A DNA stretch of 64,000 bases from Prochlorococcus sp. AG-409-P19 (GTDB taxonomy: Bacteria > Cyanobacteriota > Cyanobacteriia > PCC-6307 > Cyanobiaceae), in assembly GCA_003215315.1 (NCBI GenBank), contig QCKO01000006.1:25225-89224 (forward strand), in the 5' to 3' direction. The notes below the pieces were generated by a model. That model was not told the origin of the DNA. It saw nothing but the letters and a program-made list of their open reading frames with translations, and searched no databases. The stretch's first letter is position 1. The number at the start of each line of letters is the position of its first letter. A program made the translations under genes and the position numbers. Below, piece after piece: positions 36,024 to 47,817 of this stretch.

Positions 36024-37382
36024 TTAGGCCGTTTCTTTCGTTATGCGCTTTTCATTAGATGGTAATGGCAAGATCTTGCCACCAGTCAACTCATCTACCA
36101 TGTCTTTTGTTACAAGAAACTCCTTCATAGTGGATTGAGAGGGAACGTTATACATCAGATCTAGCATTAATTCTTCAACTATTCCTCTTAACGCTCTAGC
36201 CCCTGTTTTTCTTCGGAAAGCCTCTTGAGCTATTGCTGAGACAGCACTCTCTTCGAAGGAAAGTTCGACATTATCCATGCTGAACAATGTTTTGAATTGT
36301 TTGACCAATGCATCTCTAGGCTGTGTCAAAATAGAAGCAAGAGCCTGCGTATTCAGAGGTTCAAGTACAGCATTTACTGGCATTCTTCCAATAAACTCTG
36401 GAATTAAACCGTATTTAACTAAATCATCTGGTTCGAGATTGTTAATTAGTTGGCTAGCTTTTAAATCACGAGAAGGCCTACCTCTGCCCCTACTTTCGTT
36501 AGGAATGAATCCTATTGAGTTCTTTCCGAGTCTTTTTTGAACAACTTCTTCTAGTCCTACAAATGCACCTCCGCAAATGAACAAAATTTGACTTGTGTCT
36601 ATTTGGATACAGTCGTGATATGGATGTTTGCGCCCGCCTTGAGGAGGGACATTGGCTACGGTGCCCTCCAACATTTTTAGTAAAGCTTGTTGTACTCCTT
36701 CACCAGAGACATCTCTTGTTATCGAAGGGTTTTCACTTTTTCTGGCGATTTTATCAATTTCATCTATGTAGATAATCCCTCTTTGAGCGAGATCTACGTC
36801 CATATCAGCTTTTTGTAGAAGGCGTAACAGTATGTTTTCAACATCTTCGCCTACATAACCTGCTTCAGTAAGGGTTGTTGCATCTGCTACTGCAAAGGGG
36901 ACATCAAGCATTTCTGCCAAGGTTTGGGCCAATAATGTCTTGCCACAACCTGTAGGTCCAATTAACAAAATATTAGATTTATGTAATTTGGTAGCAGTTA
37001 TATCTGTTTCTCCAGAGCCATCTCCTCTCCAGGCAAGACGTTTGTAGTGGTTATAGACAGCTACAGATAAGATTTTTTTAGCTGGTTCTTGCCCAACTAC
37101 TTGGTCATCAAGAAATTTTTTAATTTCGATTGGTTTTGGTATAGATGCAAGTGTTGGTGCAGGTTTTTTATTGGAAGAGGTTGCTGTTTGACTCTTTCGA
37201 GAGTGTTCATTATTTGCACGTATTTGACCTTGACCATCTAATAATTCCTCATCCAAAATTTCGTTGCAAAGATCGATACATTCATCACAAATGTAAACTC
37301 CTGGTCCAGCAATCAGTTTGCGGACTTGATCCTGGGCTTTGCCACAAAAGGAGCATTTAAGATGGGCGTCAAATTTTGCCAT
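36024..37382 (-). CDS. clpX: ATP-dependent Clp protease ATP-binding subunit ClpX
   Basis: N-terminal zinc finger CSFCGK...[30 protein letters not shown]. Confidence 0.98.
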   Translation of the reverse strand: MAKFDAHLKCSFCGKAQDQVRKLIAGPGVYICDECIDLCNEILDEELLDGQGQIRANNEHSRKSQTATSSNKKPAPTLASIPKPIEIKKFLDDQVVGQEPAKKILSVAVYNHYKRLAWRGDGSGETDITATKLHKSNILLIGPTGCGKTLLAQTLAEMLDVPFAVADATTLTEAGYVGEDVENILLRLLQKADMDVDLAQRGIIYIDEIDKIARKSENPSITRDVSGEGVQQALLKMLEGTVANVPPQGGRKHPYHDCIQIDTSQILFICGGAFVGLEEVVQKRLGKNSIGFIPNESRGRGRPSRDLKASQLINNLEPDDLVKYGLIPEFIGRMPVNAVLEPLNTQALASILTQPRDALVKQFKTLFSMDNVELSFEESAVSAIAQEAFRRKTGARALRGIVEELMLDLMYNVPSQSTMKEFLVTKDMVDELTGGKILPLPSNEKRITKETA

Positions 37383-37490
37383 CGAGCTCTTAATCGAAAA
37401 TTAAAGTGAATTTGACCGAATCATTGTTTTCAGCCACTAATAGGATCGTTAAAAAACTGAATGCTGTCAGCTATCCTTAACGATTAATCT

Positions 37491-38171
37491 TTAGTTGAAA
37501 CTGGTTACAACTTTATCGATCAGGCCATATTCAACCGCTTCTTGCGGAGAAAGGAAGTGGTCTCGATCTGTGTCTTCAGCAATTTTTGTAATGTTCTGAC
37601 CTGTATGTTCAGCTAATAATTGATTTAAAGTATCTTTTAAAAATAAAATTTCTTTTGCTTGAATCTCAATTTCAACAGCTTGACCCTGTGCACCGCCTAA
37701 AGGTTGATGAATCATAATTCTCGAATTTGGTAGTGCTAATCTTTTACCTTTTGTGCCACCAGAAAGTAAAAAAGCCCCCATACTTGCTGCAAGCCCATAG
37801 CAAATTGTTATGACATCAGGACTTACTTGCTGCATTGTGTCGTAAATAGCGAGGCCAGCTGTAACTGATCCTCCAGGGGAATTGATATATAACTGGATAT
37901 CTTTTTCAGGATCATCAGCTTCTAGAAAAAGCATTTGAGCAACTAACGCATCTGCAACTTGATCATTTACGTCAGTACCTAGAAAAATGATCCTTTCACG
38001 AAGTAAACGGGAATAGATATCAAATGCTCGCTCTCCTTGTCCTGATTGTTCAACGACCGTAGGAAGTATTCCTGGACCTGAATAAGGCATGAATCCTTCC
38101 CATTTGTTTCGTATTGGGTGAGGGGCACTTGATTGGGTCACACTAATAATGAAGTTAGATCTGTTTGACAT
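37491..38171 (-). CDS. clpP: ATP-dependent Clp protease proteolytic subunit
   Basis: [11 protein letters not shown] and [10 protein letters not shown] catalytic motifs; ORF track extends to 38291, but the extra 40 aa are a Lys-rich out-of-frame read of the tig 3' end, so the start is placed at MSNRSNF (38171) or further downstream. Confidence 0.93.
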   Translation of the reverse strand: MSNRSNFIISVTQSSAPHPIRNKWEGFMPYSGPGILPTVVEQSGQGERAFDIYSRLLRERIIFLGTDVNDQVADALVAQMLFLEADDPEKDIQLYINSPGGSVTAGLAIYDTMQQVSPDVITICYGLAASMGAFLLSGGTKGKRLALPNSRIMIHQPLGGAQGQAVEIEIQAKEILFLKDTLNQLLAEHTGQNITKIAEDTDRDHFLSPQEAVEYGLIDKVVTSFN

Positions 38172-38211
38172 CAATCTATGACTAGAAACCTCAAATTGGG
38201 GATTTAGGTCA

Positions 38212-39594
38212 TTAGGCGCTTTCTTTTTTAGTTTTTTTTGCTTTAGGTTTAGTTGTTTTGGTTTTAGTCGTTTTTTCTGGGGCTTTTTCAATAACTGTAT
38301 TATTTTCTTCTAACCAAGCAATTAACTTATCTTTAAGTAAGTCATCTTTAATAGCTTCTTTTAATCGCTCTTGATCAATATTCTTTTCTTCTTTTAACTC
38401 TTCTTTTAGTTCTTCAAGCTTATTATTTATTTCTGTTTCATTAATGTCAATATTTTCTGTATTTGCTAAAGCCTCTAAAGCAAGCTTTTGCAGTAATTGC
38501 TCTTTAGCCTCATCTCTAGATGATTCCATTAAAGATTTGACAATATCTTCTGTAAACATTGACTTTACGTCAATACCTTGCTGAGCAAATTTCTGAGCTG
38601 TTTGCTCTACAATGATCCTAACTTCTTGATCAATTAAACTCTTTGGTAACTCAACTTCTAATTCTTTTATAAGAGCTTTTAATAGTGCATTTTCTCTATT
38701 TTTATTCTGTCTCATCTTGGCATCTGCTTTAAGTCTATCTTCTAATTCTTTGCGTAACTCTTCCATATTACTTTTTTCACTAGCTTGCTTAGCAAAATTA
38801 TCATCTAGGTCAGGTAATTCTTTGGTTTTGAGATCTTTTAAAGTTGCCTTGAAAATTGCTTTTCTTCCACATGCTTCTTTTTGGTGATAATTTTCTGGAA
38901 ATTGGCATTTCAGATCTTTACTATCATTGATATTCATTCCAATGATTCCTTCAATAAATCCAGGAATCATGCGGCCATTTTCTAATTCAATATCCATTGA
39001 GTCAGCACTGCCTCCTTCAATGGCACTTCCATCATCTGTAAAGGTGCCTTGAAAACTTAGTACAGCAATATCTCCTTTTTGTGCGGATCTATTACTGACA
39101 GGGACAGTAGTGGCTAATTGTTTTCTTGATTCTTCTATTAATTCATCGATTTTTTTAGGATCAAATTCAACTTTTTCTGCTTCTGCTGTTAGTCCCTTGG
39201 TATTTTTTAGTAGAGGAGTTGGAGCAATATCAGTTTCCAAAGTCAATTTTAGAACTTTTTCTGGATTAAAATTTTTTAAGACAGAGTCAAAGCCCCCAGA
39301 AAGCTCTGGTTCGCACAAAGGCTCAATTTTTGATTCTGTAATAGCTTCAGTCCAAATATTTTGAAGCATTGATTCAATGGCGGTTGCTTGGATCCTTGTT
39401 ACTCCAATTTGTTGCACTATCACTGCTTTTGGAACTTTTCCCTTCCTAAAACCTGGAATACTTACAGTTCGGCTTAAACGAGTTATTGCATCCTGATAGC
39501 TGTTTTTGCATCTTGCTGCTGGGATTTCTATCTCAACAGCAATCCGGCTGTTAGGCAGAGCATTGGTTTTAACTTTTAATTTTTCAGGACTCAT
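38212..39594 (-). CDS. tig: trigger factor
   Basis: [30 protein letters not shown]; likely start [10 protein letters not shown] at 39594 rather than the ORF-track start at 39612. Confidence 0.95.
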   Translation of the reverse strand: MSPEKLKVKTNALPNSRIAVEIEIPAARCKNSYQDAITRLSRTVSIPGFRKGKVPKAVIVQQIGVTRIQATAIESMLQNIWTEAITESKIEPLCEPELSGGFDSVLKNFNPEKVLKLTLETDIAPTPLLKNTKGLTAEAEKVEFDPKKIDELIEESRKQLATTVPVSNRSAQKGDIAVLSFQGTFTDDGSAIEGGSADSMDIELENGRMIPGFIEGIIGMNINDSKDLKCQFPENYHQKEACGRKAIFKATLKDLKTKELPDLDDNFAKQASEKSNMEELRKELEDRLKADAKMRQNKNRENALLKALIKELEVELPKSLIDQEVRIIVEQTAQKFAQQGIDVKSMFTEDIVKSLMESSRDEAKEQLLQKLALEALANTENIDINETEINNKLEELKEELKEEKNIDQERLKEAIKDDLLKDKLIAWLEENNTVIEKAPEKTTKTKTTKPKAKKTKKESA

Positions 39595-39756
39595 TGAATA
39601 GCAAACTCTCAAATTTGGTTAGCTTAATAAAGCGATGGTTCGCTTCTAAGGTTATTCTGACTTAAAAGGCTAGTAAAAAATTATTATTTGTTGATTTCCC
39701 TCAAGAAGAATTTATTTTTTTTCTTATTCAACAAATATCCACCTCCCTAACTCAGA

Positions 39757-40785
39757 TTGAACTCCACAGACCTGCTTCCTAATAGACCTTTAAAAGTTGC
39801 TGTACTTGGTGCAAGTGGGGCAGTTGGAGAGGAATTATTGTCTTTGTTGGAAGAAAGAAATTTTCCTATTCAGGAATTACGTTTGCTGGCCTCTCCAAGA
39901 TCTGCTGGCCAGATCAAAACTTTTAAGGGTAAAGAGATTGAAGTAATTCAAGTTTCAGATAAAAGTTTTGATGGAATTGATTTGGTTTTGGCGTCAGCGG
40001 GGGGCGATGTTTCCAGACGTTGGCGGGAGGTCATTTATTCTCATGGAGCGGTGATGATAGATAATTCAAGTGCTTTTCGGCTTGAGCCCAATGTTCCATT
40101 GGTTGTCCCGGAAGTAAACCCTCAGGCCTTGTGTAATCATCACAAATTGATATCTAATCCGAATTGCACGACTATTTTATTAACTCTTGCTCTGGCTCCT
40201 TTAGCAAAATGTTTGCCTATTCGAAGGGTGATTGTATCTACTTATCAGTCTGCTAGTGGTGCGGGAGCCAGAGCGATGCAGGAGCTTCAAGATTTAAGCA
40301 AAGATGTATTAGATGGTTTAACACCAACAAGTAAAATCCTTCCATATTCTTTAGCTTTTAACCTTTTTTTACATAATTCCCCGTTGAACTCTAGTAAGTA
40401 TTGTGAGGAGGAGATGAAAATGATTAATGAGACAAGAAAAATTATGGCCTTGCCCAATCTTTCTTTAACCGCCACATGTGTTCGAGTACCAGTATTGAGA
40501 GCACACTCAGAAGCAGTAAATATTGAGTTTTCTGAACCTTTCCCATCAGCAAAAGCTTCTAAGGTTTTAAGTAATGCTCCTGGCATTGAATTGATTGAAG
40601 ATGTGCAAAATAATCGCTTTCCTATGCCAACAGATGTTGCTGGAAGAGATCTCATTGCTCTTGGCCGTATTCGTAATGATTTGAGCAATCCTAATGCTCT
40701 TGAATTATGGCTATGTGGAGATCAGATAAGAAAAGGTGCTGCTTTAAATGCTTTGCAGATTGCTGAAATGCTTTTGCCATCATGA
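39757..40785 (+). CDS. asd: aspartate-semialdehyde dehydrogenase
   Basis: [23 protein letters not shown] catalytic Cys; TTG start. Confidence 0.96.
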   Translation: MNSTDLLPNRPLKVAVLGASGAVGEELLSLLEERNFPIQELRLLASPRSAGQIKTFKGKEIEVIQVSDKSFDGIDLVLASAGGDVSRRWREVIYSHGAVMIDNSSAFRLEPNVPLVVPEVNPQALCNHHKLISNPNCTTILLTLALAPLAKCLPIRRVIVSTYQSASGAGARAMQELQDLSKDVLDGLTPTSKILPYSLAFNLFLHNSPLNSSKYCEEEMKMINETRKIMALPNLSLTATCVRVPVLRAHSEAVNIEFSEPFPSAKASKVLSNAPGIELIEDVQNNRFPMPTDVAGRDLIALGRIRNDLSNPNALELWLCGDQIRKGAALNALQIAEMLLPS

Positions 40786-41696
40786 TAGATACTTTTTCTT
40801 CAAACTTATCTCCAGCGCCATTTGGTCGATTATTGACTGCAATGGTTACACCATTTAATTCTGAAGGAAATGTAGATTATGAATTGGCAGCTAAATTGGC
40901 TTGTTATTTGGTTGATCAAGGTTCTGATGGGGTCATAGTTTGTGGAACAACAGGTGAATCTCCAACGCTTAGTTGGAGAGAGCAACATGACCTTTTGAAA
41001 ACTGTACGTAATGCCTTGGATCCTAATGTAAAAGTACTAGCTGGTACTGGAAGTAATAGTACTTCTGAGGCAGTAGCTGCAACTATAGAAGCATCAGAGT
41101 CTGGCGCAGATGGTGCTTTAGTTGTAGTGCCCTATTACAATAAACCTCCTCAAGAAGGATTAGAAGCCCATTTTCGAACTATTGCTGAAGCTGCTCCAGG
41201 ATTACCTTTGATGCTTTATAACATTCCTGGTCGAACCGGTAGTTCACTGTCCCCAAAAACTGTAAAGAAATTGATGGATTGTAAAAATATAGTTAGCTTT
41301 AAAGCAGCTAGTGGAACAACCACAGAGGTTACTGAACTAAGAGCCAATTGCGGGCCAGATTTGGCTGTTTATAGCGGTGATGATGCTTTGCTTTTACCTA
41401 TGTTATCTGTTGGGGCTGTTGGCGTAGTTAGCGTTGCGAGTCATATTGTTGGGATGAGTTTAAAGAAAATCATTGAGAGTTTTCTTAATGGAAAATACGA
41501 GGAGTCTTTATATTTTCACGAAAAACTACAACCTCTTTTTAAAGCGTTATTTGCTACAACTAATCCAATACCTGTGAAGTCTGCACTTGAATTAACCGGC
41601 TGGTCTGTCGGCCCACCTCGTAGTCCTTTAGTCTCTTTAAACAACGAAATGAAAGAAGAACTTTTAAAGATCCTCACCTCGTTGAGTTTGATCTAA
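40782..41696 (+). CDS. dapA: 4-hydroxy-tetrahydrodipicolinate synthase
   Basis: [32 protein letters not shown] overlap with asd. Confidence 0.97.
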   Translation: MIDTFSSNLSPAPFGRLLTAMVTPFNSEGNVDYELAAKLACYLVDQGSDGVIVCGTTGESPTLSWREQHDLLKTVRNALDPNVKVLAGTGSNSTSEAVAATIEASESGADGALVVVPYYNKPPQEGLEAHFRTIAEAAPGLPLMLYNIPGRTGSSLSPKTVKKLMDCKNIVSFKAASGTTTEVTELRANCGPDLAVYSGDDALLLPMLSVGAVGVVSVASHIVGMSLKKIIESFLNGKYEESLYFHEKLQPLFKALFATTNPIPVKSALELTGWSVGPPRSPLVSLNNEMKEELLKILTSLSLI

Positions 41697-41783
41697 TTCT
41701 TTTTGGCTTTTTGGTTGACTTGTTAACCCAGACTTAGTCAACTCATCTCATTCATCACATTTGCTTTTTACATAACTTTTCTC

Positions 41784-43754
41784 ATGACATCTAGTTCAAT
41801 GCCTTCCCAAAGAGCAAGACAGACTAAATCTCAAGATCCATGTTTGAGGATTATTCCTCTGGGTGGTTTAGGTGAGATTGGCAAGAACACTTGTGTTTTT
41901 GAATATGGTGACGACATCATGATTCTTGATGCGGGACTCGCTTTCCCTACTGACGGAATGCATGGAGTCAATGTGGTAATGCCAGATACGACGTATCTTC
42001 GTGAGAATCAGAATCGTATTCGAGCTTTAGTAGTGACCCATGGACATGAGGATCATATTGGTGGGATCTCTCATCATTTGAAGAATTTTAATATTCCTAT
42101 TATTTATGGCCCTCCTTTAGCAATGTCGATGTTAAGAGGAAAAATGGAAGAAGCAGGCGTTGCAGATCGCACAACAATTGAAGTTGTAGGACCACGTCAA
42201 ACGATTAAGGTTGGCCAACATTTTTCACTGGAATTTGTAAGAAATACACATTCTATTTCCGATAGCTATTGCTTTGCGATTACTACACCTGTAGGAGTTG
42301 TATTTTTTACTGGTGATTTTAAGTTTGACCAAACTCCACCTGATGGAGAGCCAGCTGATATCTCCAGAATGGCTGCTTATGGGGAGAAGGGTGTGCTTTG
42401 TTTATTGTCAGACTCTACCAACTCTGAAGTCCCTGGCTTTACTCCCTCTGAATATTCTGTGTTTCCAAACTTAGATAGATATATAGCAACAGCTGAAGGA
42501 AGAGTAATGGTAACTACATTTGCTAGTTCTACTCATCGAGTGGCAATGTTACTTGAATTAGCAATGAAAAATGGTCGCAAAGTCGGTTTATTGGGTAGGT
42601 CAATGTTGAATGTTGTTGGTAAGGCAAGAGAACTGGGATATATGCGTTTTCCTGATGAGTTGTTTTTCCCAATTAAACAGATTAGAGATTTACCTGATAG
42701 AGAAACGTTTTTATTGATGACAGGAAGTCAAGGTGAATCCATGGCTGCTTTAAGTCGAATTGCAAGAGGAGAACATCAACATGTTCAATTAAAAACTAGT
42801 GACACGGTTATTTTCTCTGCTAGCCCTATACCTGGTAATACGATTTCAGTTATGCATACGATCGATAAATTAATTAAATTGGGAGCAAAGGTTATATATG
42901 GCAAAGATAAAGGTATACATGTTTCAGGCCATGGTTGTCAGGAAGATCAGAAGTGGATGCTTGCCTTAACTCGACCCAAATACTTTATTCCTGTTCATGG
43001 TGAGTACAGAATGCAGGTTTTACATGGCAAAACAGCAGTTTCAATGGGTGTACACCCGGAAAATGTACTTGTTATGGAAAATGGTGATGTGGCTGAGCTT
43101 CGCCCTGATTCAATGCGTGCTGGCTCACCTGTAAAGGCGGGCGTGGAGTTGCTAGATGCTTCGAGAACAGGAATAGTTGATAGCCGTGTGTTGAAAGAAC
43201 GTCAACAACTTGCAGACGATGGTGTAATTACTGTCCTTACAGCCATTAGTACTGATGGTGTAATGGTTGCTCCTCCAAGGGTTAATTTACGTGGTGTCAT
43301 AACTAATGTTGATGCAAAAACAATGTGTAATTGGACAGAACGAGAGATTAATTGGGTATTGGAGAATCGCTGGAAACAACTTGTTCTTAAGACTGGTGGT
43401 AATTCAATCGAAGTTGATTGGATAGGTTTACAACGTGAGGTTGAAGCTGGTTTAGCAAGAAGGTTGCGCAGAGAGGTACAAGTGGAACCGTTAATTTTAT
43501 GTCTCGTTCAGCCCGCACCTGGAGGGACTAGAGCTTATAAACCTCAACCAGCAAAGGAGCAATCTGTTCCTGCCACATCAGCAAAAAAAACAAAAGTAGT
43601 AACTAATAGTGTTTCTCAAGCATCCAAACTTTCTTCTGAGCAATCAAAAGAAAGTGACGCATCAGCTAATGAAGTTAAATCAAAGGACCCAACTAATGAT
43701 GAAGAAATGCCAACTGGCAGAACTCGTCGTCGTAGGTCTGCAGTTGGCTCTTAA
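41784..43754 (+). CDS. rnj: ribonuclease J
   Basis: Metallo-beta-lactamase HGHEDHIGG, PVHGEYRM, beta-CASP region; 656 aa with charged C-terminal tail. Confidence 0.95.
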   Translation: MTSSSMPSQRARQTKSQDPCLRIIPLGGLGEIGKNTCVFEYGDDIMILDAGLAFPTDGMHGVNVVMPDTTYLRENQNRIRALVVTHGHEDHIGGISHHLKNFNIPIIYGPPLAMSMLRGKMEEAGVADRTTIEVVGPRQTIKVGQHFSLEFVRNTHSISDSYCFAITTPVGVVFFTGDFKFDQTPPDGEPADISRMAAYGEKGVLCLLSDSTNSEVPGFTPSEYSVFPNLDRYIATAEGRVMVTTFASSTHRVAMLLELAMKNGRKVGLLGRSMLNVVGKARELGYMRFPDELFFPIKQIRDLPDRETFLLMTGSQGESMAALSRIARGEHQHVQLKTSDTVIFSASPIPGNTISVMHTIDKLIKLGAKVIYGKDKGIHVSGHGCQEDQKWMLALTRPKYFIPVHGEYRMQVLHGKTAVSMGVHPENVLVMENGDVAELRPDSMRAGSPVKAGVELLDASRTGIVDSRVLKERQQLADDGVITVLTAISTDGVMVAPPRVNLRGVITNVDAKTMCNWTEREINWVLENRWKQLVLKTGGNSIEVDWIGLQREVEAGLARRLRREVQVEPLILCLVQPAPGGTRAYKPQPAKEQSVPATSAKKTKVVTNSVSQASKLSSEQSKESDASANEVKSKDPTNDEEMPTGRTRRRRSAVGS

Positions 43755-43767
43755 TTCAGATTGCTCA

Positions 43768-44799
43768 TCAATTAAGTGATATTGTCCGTGTAAGTTGAAT
43801 TTCTTTATCTCGCCATTGGATCTTCCAGCCTTTGGCTAAGTCAATGGAAGAGTTATAGTTTGTCTTGTTCAACTTGTAATTAATTTCTTCTACTAGTTTA
43901 CTGTTTAGATTTGATATCCCTATTTGTTTCAGCCAAGTTGCTAATAAAATTCGTCGTGTTGAAAATGGAACATCTTTTAATTTTGCTATAGATAAACTAT
44001 TTTTATTTTTTCCTTGAACCATTTCAAGTGCGATTTTTGCCAATGCATTTTGATCTTCTTTAAAGTTTTCTAATTTTGCGGCTAATGAAGAGATTCTTAT
44101 ATCTGATCCGCGATGAATTTCTTTTAGGATGGGGATCACATTTTTTCTTATTTTGTTTCTGGTGATGTCTGTATTGTTGTTTGAAGGGTCTAGCCAGACC
44201 GGTAATTCGAATTCTTTACATATTTGAGATGTTTCTTCTCTGCTAAAAGTTAGTAATGGTCGAATTAATTTTATTTGCCTAGTTAGGCTTCTACTTTCAC
44301 TTAGTGCACTTAACCCTGTTAGATCTGAACCTCTTGCAAGATTCATAATTAGAGTTTCGGCTCTATCACTTGCTGTATGACCAGTTAAGACCCTTGTGCA
44401 TGGCTTTATTGCGAGTTTTGATGAAATACTTTGCGCTCTTTTCTCAAGACGTGTATATCTCCAGTTTCTAGCTTTTTCTTCACTATTTGTCTCACCCTTA
44501 GATCCTTTTGATACATAGCAGTCAAGCTTTTGCTCAATGCACCAAGCTTGGAGTTCTTCTGCTATTTGTTTGGATTGATGATGCCATCCATGATCACCAT
44601 GCCAGATATGTATGTTCCATTGATAAATACGTTGTAAGTCTGTTACCAGCTTGAGCAAAGTCATTGAGTCTTGCCCACCTGAGATTGCTAATAGGAGGGT
44701 CGCACTAGTAGGCAGGAGTTCTTGATTATTTTGCAGCTTTTTATGTAGACGTTCATGCCAGCGACTCCAGCAGTTTCTATTTTGGGCAGATCGTGACAT
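43768..44799 (-). CDS. tilS: tRNA(Ile)-lysidine synthase
   Basis: LLLAISGGQDSMTLL PP-loop motif, TGHTASDRAETLIMNLARGS. Confidence 0.95.
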   Translation of the reverse strand: MSRSAQNRNCWSRWHERLHKKLQNNQELLPTSATLLLAISGGQDSMTLLKLVTDLQRIYQWNIHIWHGDHGWHHQSKQIAEELQAWCIEQKLDCYVSKGSKGETNSEEKARNWRYTRLEKRAQSISSKLAIKPCTRVLTGHTASDRAETLIMNLARGSDLTGLSALSESRSLTRQIKLIRPLLTFSREETSQICKEFELPVWLDPSNNNTDITRNKIRKNVIPILKEIHRGSDIRISSLAAKLENFKEDQNALAKIALEMVQGKNKNSLSIAKLKDVPFSTRRILLATWLKQIGISNLNSKLVEEINYKLNKTNYNSSIDLAKGWKIQWRDKEIQLTRTISLN

Positions 44800-44884
44800 T
44801 TGCGTTGATTTCTGCTTACTAAGTATATTTTTTTAGTTCTTTTGCTGAGTCAATGTCACAATCAAATTATTCGTTGTTGTTTTC

Positions 44885-45664
44885 ATGACTCGCATTGAAT
44901 CTTTACCTCCCTCTTTGCAACATAGTTTAAAGCACCATTATTGCCTCAAGGTTATAGCAGGTTTAGGGAATTTTGATGCAAGATCTGTCTCACGTGTTGC
45001 TAATGCTGCTGGGATTGGAGGCGCTGATTTATTAGATATTGCTTGCGATCCAGAATTAGTTCGAATTGCAAAGGAAGCTTCAGGTTTACCTATTTGTGTT
45101 AGCGCTGTTGAGCCAGGGCTTTTCAGAGACTCTGTAGAAGCAGGAGCTTCGATGGTGGAGATTGGAAATTTTGATATTTTTTACCCTCAAGGACGATTTT
45201 TTAGTGCTCAAGAAGTTTTGGCATTGGCCATTGAAACCAGGCAAATCCTTCCCGAGATTATTTTGTCTGTAACTGTTCCGCATGTTTTACCGTTAGACGA
45301 ACAAGCAGAACTTGCTATTGATTTAGTAGGTGCTGGTGTTGACATGATTCAGACAGAAGGAGCTGCCAGTTCAAAACCAATGAACCCAGGTGTACTTGGG
45401 TTGATTGAAAAAGCTACACCAACGTTAGCTGCATCACTCACCATCAAATCACGATTAAAAGAAGATGGCTTAGAAGTGCCAATTATTTGTGCATCAGGTT
45501 TGTCTGAGGCTACTGTTTCTATGGCTTTTGCAGCAGGTGCTAATTGTGTGGGTGTTGGATCGGCTATTAACAAACTTACCGATGAGATATCTATGATCGC
45601 TGCTGTTCGTAATTTGCGCGAATCAATAATTTCTGTCCCTTCTAGTATTTCACCTATTCTTTAA
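44885..45664 (+). CDS. DUF561/Ycf23-like TIM-barrel protein
   Basis: LKVIAGLGNFDARSVSRVANAAGIGGADLLDIACDPELV, conserved in cyanobacteria and plastids. Confidence 0.82.
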   Translation: MTRIESLPPSLQHSLKHHYCLKVIAGLGNFDARSVSRVANAAGIGGADLLDIACDPELVRIAKEASGLPICVSAVEPGLFRDSVEAGASMVEIGNFDIFYPQGRFFSAQEVLALAIETRQILPEIILSVTVPHVLPLDEQAELAIDLVGAGVDMIQTEGAASSKPMNPGVLGLIEKATPTLAASLTIKSRLKEDGLEVPIICASGLSEATVSMAFAAGANCVGVGSAINKLTDEISMIAAVRNLRESIISVPSSISPIL

Positions 45665-45768
45665 GATTTTTGGAGCATTCCTAAGGTTTTGATTGCAGAT
45701 TGTGTTCGTAAAAAAAATAAACCTATTTATTAACGAAAGAATTTTTAGATCATTAATGATTTGATTAT

Positions 45769-47808
45769 ATGACCGAATATCATCTGCAAGCCCCTTACTC
45801 TCCTAAGGGAGACCAGCCAGCAGCTATTGCTGATCTTGTTCAGGGTGTTAACTCTGGAGACAGATTTCAAACTCTTTTAGGCGCCACAGGTACTGGAAAA
45901 ACATTTACAATTGCTAATTTAATTGCTCAGACCGGAAGACCTGCACTTGTTTTGGCTCATAACAAAACCTTGGCGGCACAATTATGTAATGAGTTACGCG
46001 AATTCTTTCCTAGGAATGCCGTTGAATACTTTATTTCGTATTATGATTATTATCAACCTGAGGCATATGTACCAGTTAGTGATACTTACATAGCAAAGAC
46101 GTCTTCGATTAATGAAGAAATAGACATGTTGCGTCATTCTGCAACGCGCTCTTTATTTGAAAGAAATGATGTTATTGTTGTTGCATCAATAAGTTGTATT
46201 TATGGGTTAGGAATTCCAAGCGAATACCTTAAAGCTTCAGTTAAATTTAAAGTAGGGGAGTCTATTGATTTAAGATTGTGTCTTAGGGAACTAGTAACCA
46301 ATCAATATAGTAGAAATGATGTAGAGATTGGCCGCGGCCGCTTTCGACTTCGTGGAGACGTTCTTGAGATAGGGCCTGCATATGAAGATCGTCTTGTAAG
46401 AATAGAATTATTTGGTGAAGAAATAGAGTCAATTCGTTATGTAGATCCTACAACAGGAGAAATAATTGGCAATTTGGATTTCATTAATATATATCCTGCA
46501 AAGCATTTTGTAACTCCAAAAGATCGATTAGACATCGCTATTAAAGCGATTAAAAATGAATTAAAACAAAGGTTAGATTTTTTAAATCAATCTGGTAAAT
46601 TATTAGAGGCTCAGAGGCTTGAACAGAGAACGACTTATGACTTGGAGATGTTAAGAGAAGTTGGTTATTGTAATGGCGTTGAGAATTATGCTCGTCATTT
46701 ATCAGGTAGAGCAGCTGGCACTCCTCCTGAGTGTTTGATCGATTATTTTCCGAAGGATTGGTTATTGTTAATTGATGAGAGCCATGTGACTTGCCCACAA
46801 TTACAGGCAATGTATAACGGAGATCAATCGAGAAAAAAAGTTTTAATAGAACATGGTTTTAGATTGCCAAGTGCAGCTGATAACCGTCCTCTGAAAGGCG
46901 AAGAATTTTGGGAAAAGGCATCTCAGACAGTTTTTATTAGTGCCACTCCAGGAGACTGGGAACTTGATAAGAGTAAAGGACATATAGTAGAGCAAGTTAT
47001 CCGACCAACTGGAGTATTAGATCCTTTGGTTGAGGTTCGGCCTACTAAAGGTCAAGTTGATGATCTATTGATGGAAATAAGAAAAAGATCTGTAATAAAT
47101 CAAAGAGTATTAGTCACTACTTTGACTAAACGCATGGCTGAAGACTTAACAGATTATTTGAGTGATAATAAAGTTAGAGTTAGATACTTGCATTCCGAAA
47201 TTCACTCAATTGAAAGGATAGAGATTATTCAAGATTTAAGGATGGGGGAATATGATGTTTTGGTTGGTGTTAATCTTTTAAGAGAAGGGTTGGACTTGCC
47301 AGAAGTTTCTCTTGTTGTCATTTTGGATGCTGATAAAGAAGGTTTTTTAAGAGCTGAAAGATCCTTAATTCAAACTATTGGACGAGCTGCAAGACATGTT
47401 GAAGGTTTGGCGCTCCTTTATGCAGACAGATTGACTGATTCCATGTCTAAAGCAATTAGTGAGACTGAGAGAAGACGAGTTATTCAAGAAAAATATAATC
47501 AAGACCATGGCATAGTTCCTATGCCTGCAGGTAAAAAAGCTAGTAATTCAATACTTTCTTTCTTAGAGCTTTCTAGACGATTACAAAAGGATGGTAATGA
47601 GAATGAATTAGTTGATATTGCTACGAAAGTCACTGAAGATTTGCTAGATCAAAATGATTTTGGTGTTGCACTAGAGGCTTTACCTGAACTTATAGATCAA
47701 TTAGAGTTTAAAATGAAGAAATCTGCTAAAGAATTAGATTTTGAGCAAGCAGCTAAATTAAGAGATAGAATTAAAAAGTTACGTCATAAGCTAATCAGAA
47801 ATTCTTAA
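45769..47808 (+). CDS. uvrB: excinuclease ABC subunit B
   Basis: [28 protein letters not shown]-terminal UVR motif. Confidence 0.98.
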   Translation: MTEYHLQAPYSPKGDQPAAIADLVQGVNSGDRFQTLLGATGTGKTFTIANLIAQTGRPALVLAHNKTLAAQLCNELREFFPRNAVEYFISYYDYYQPEAYVPVSDTYIAKTSSINEEIDMLRHSATRSLFERNDVIVVASISCIYGLGIPSEYLKASVKFKVGESIDLRLCLRELVTNQYSRNDVEIGRGRFRLRGDVLEIGPAYEDRLVRIELFGEEIESIRYVDPTTGEIIGNLDFINIYPAKHFVTPKDRLDIAIKAIKNELKQRLDFLNQSGKLLEAQRLEQRTTYDLEMLREVGYCNGVENYARHLSGRAAGTPPECLIDYFPKDWLLLIDESHVTCPQLQAMYNGDQSRKKVLIEHGFRLPSAADNRPLKGEEFWEKASQTVFISATPGDWELDKSKGHIVEQVIRPTGVLDPLVEVRPTKGQVDDLLMEIRKRSVINQRVLVTTLTKRMAEDLTDYLSDNKVRVRYLHSEIHSIERIEIIQDLRMGEYDVLVGVNLLREGLDLPEVSLVVILDADKEGFLRAERSLIQTIGRAARHVEGLALLYADRLTDSMSKAISETERRRVIQEKYNQDHGIVPMPAGKKASNSILSFLELSRRLQKDGNENELVDIATKVTEDLLDQNDFGVALEALPELIDQLEFKMKKSAKELDFEQAAKLRDRIKKLRHKLIRNS

Positions 47809-47817
47809 GCAATTTTG

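Noticed and set aside
40287-40688. 133-aa minus ORF inside asd
   Set aside because: Antisense shadow of asd
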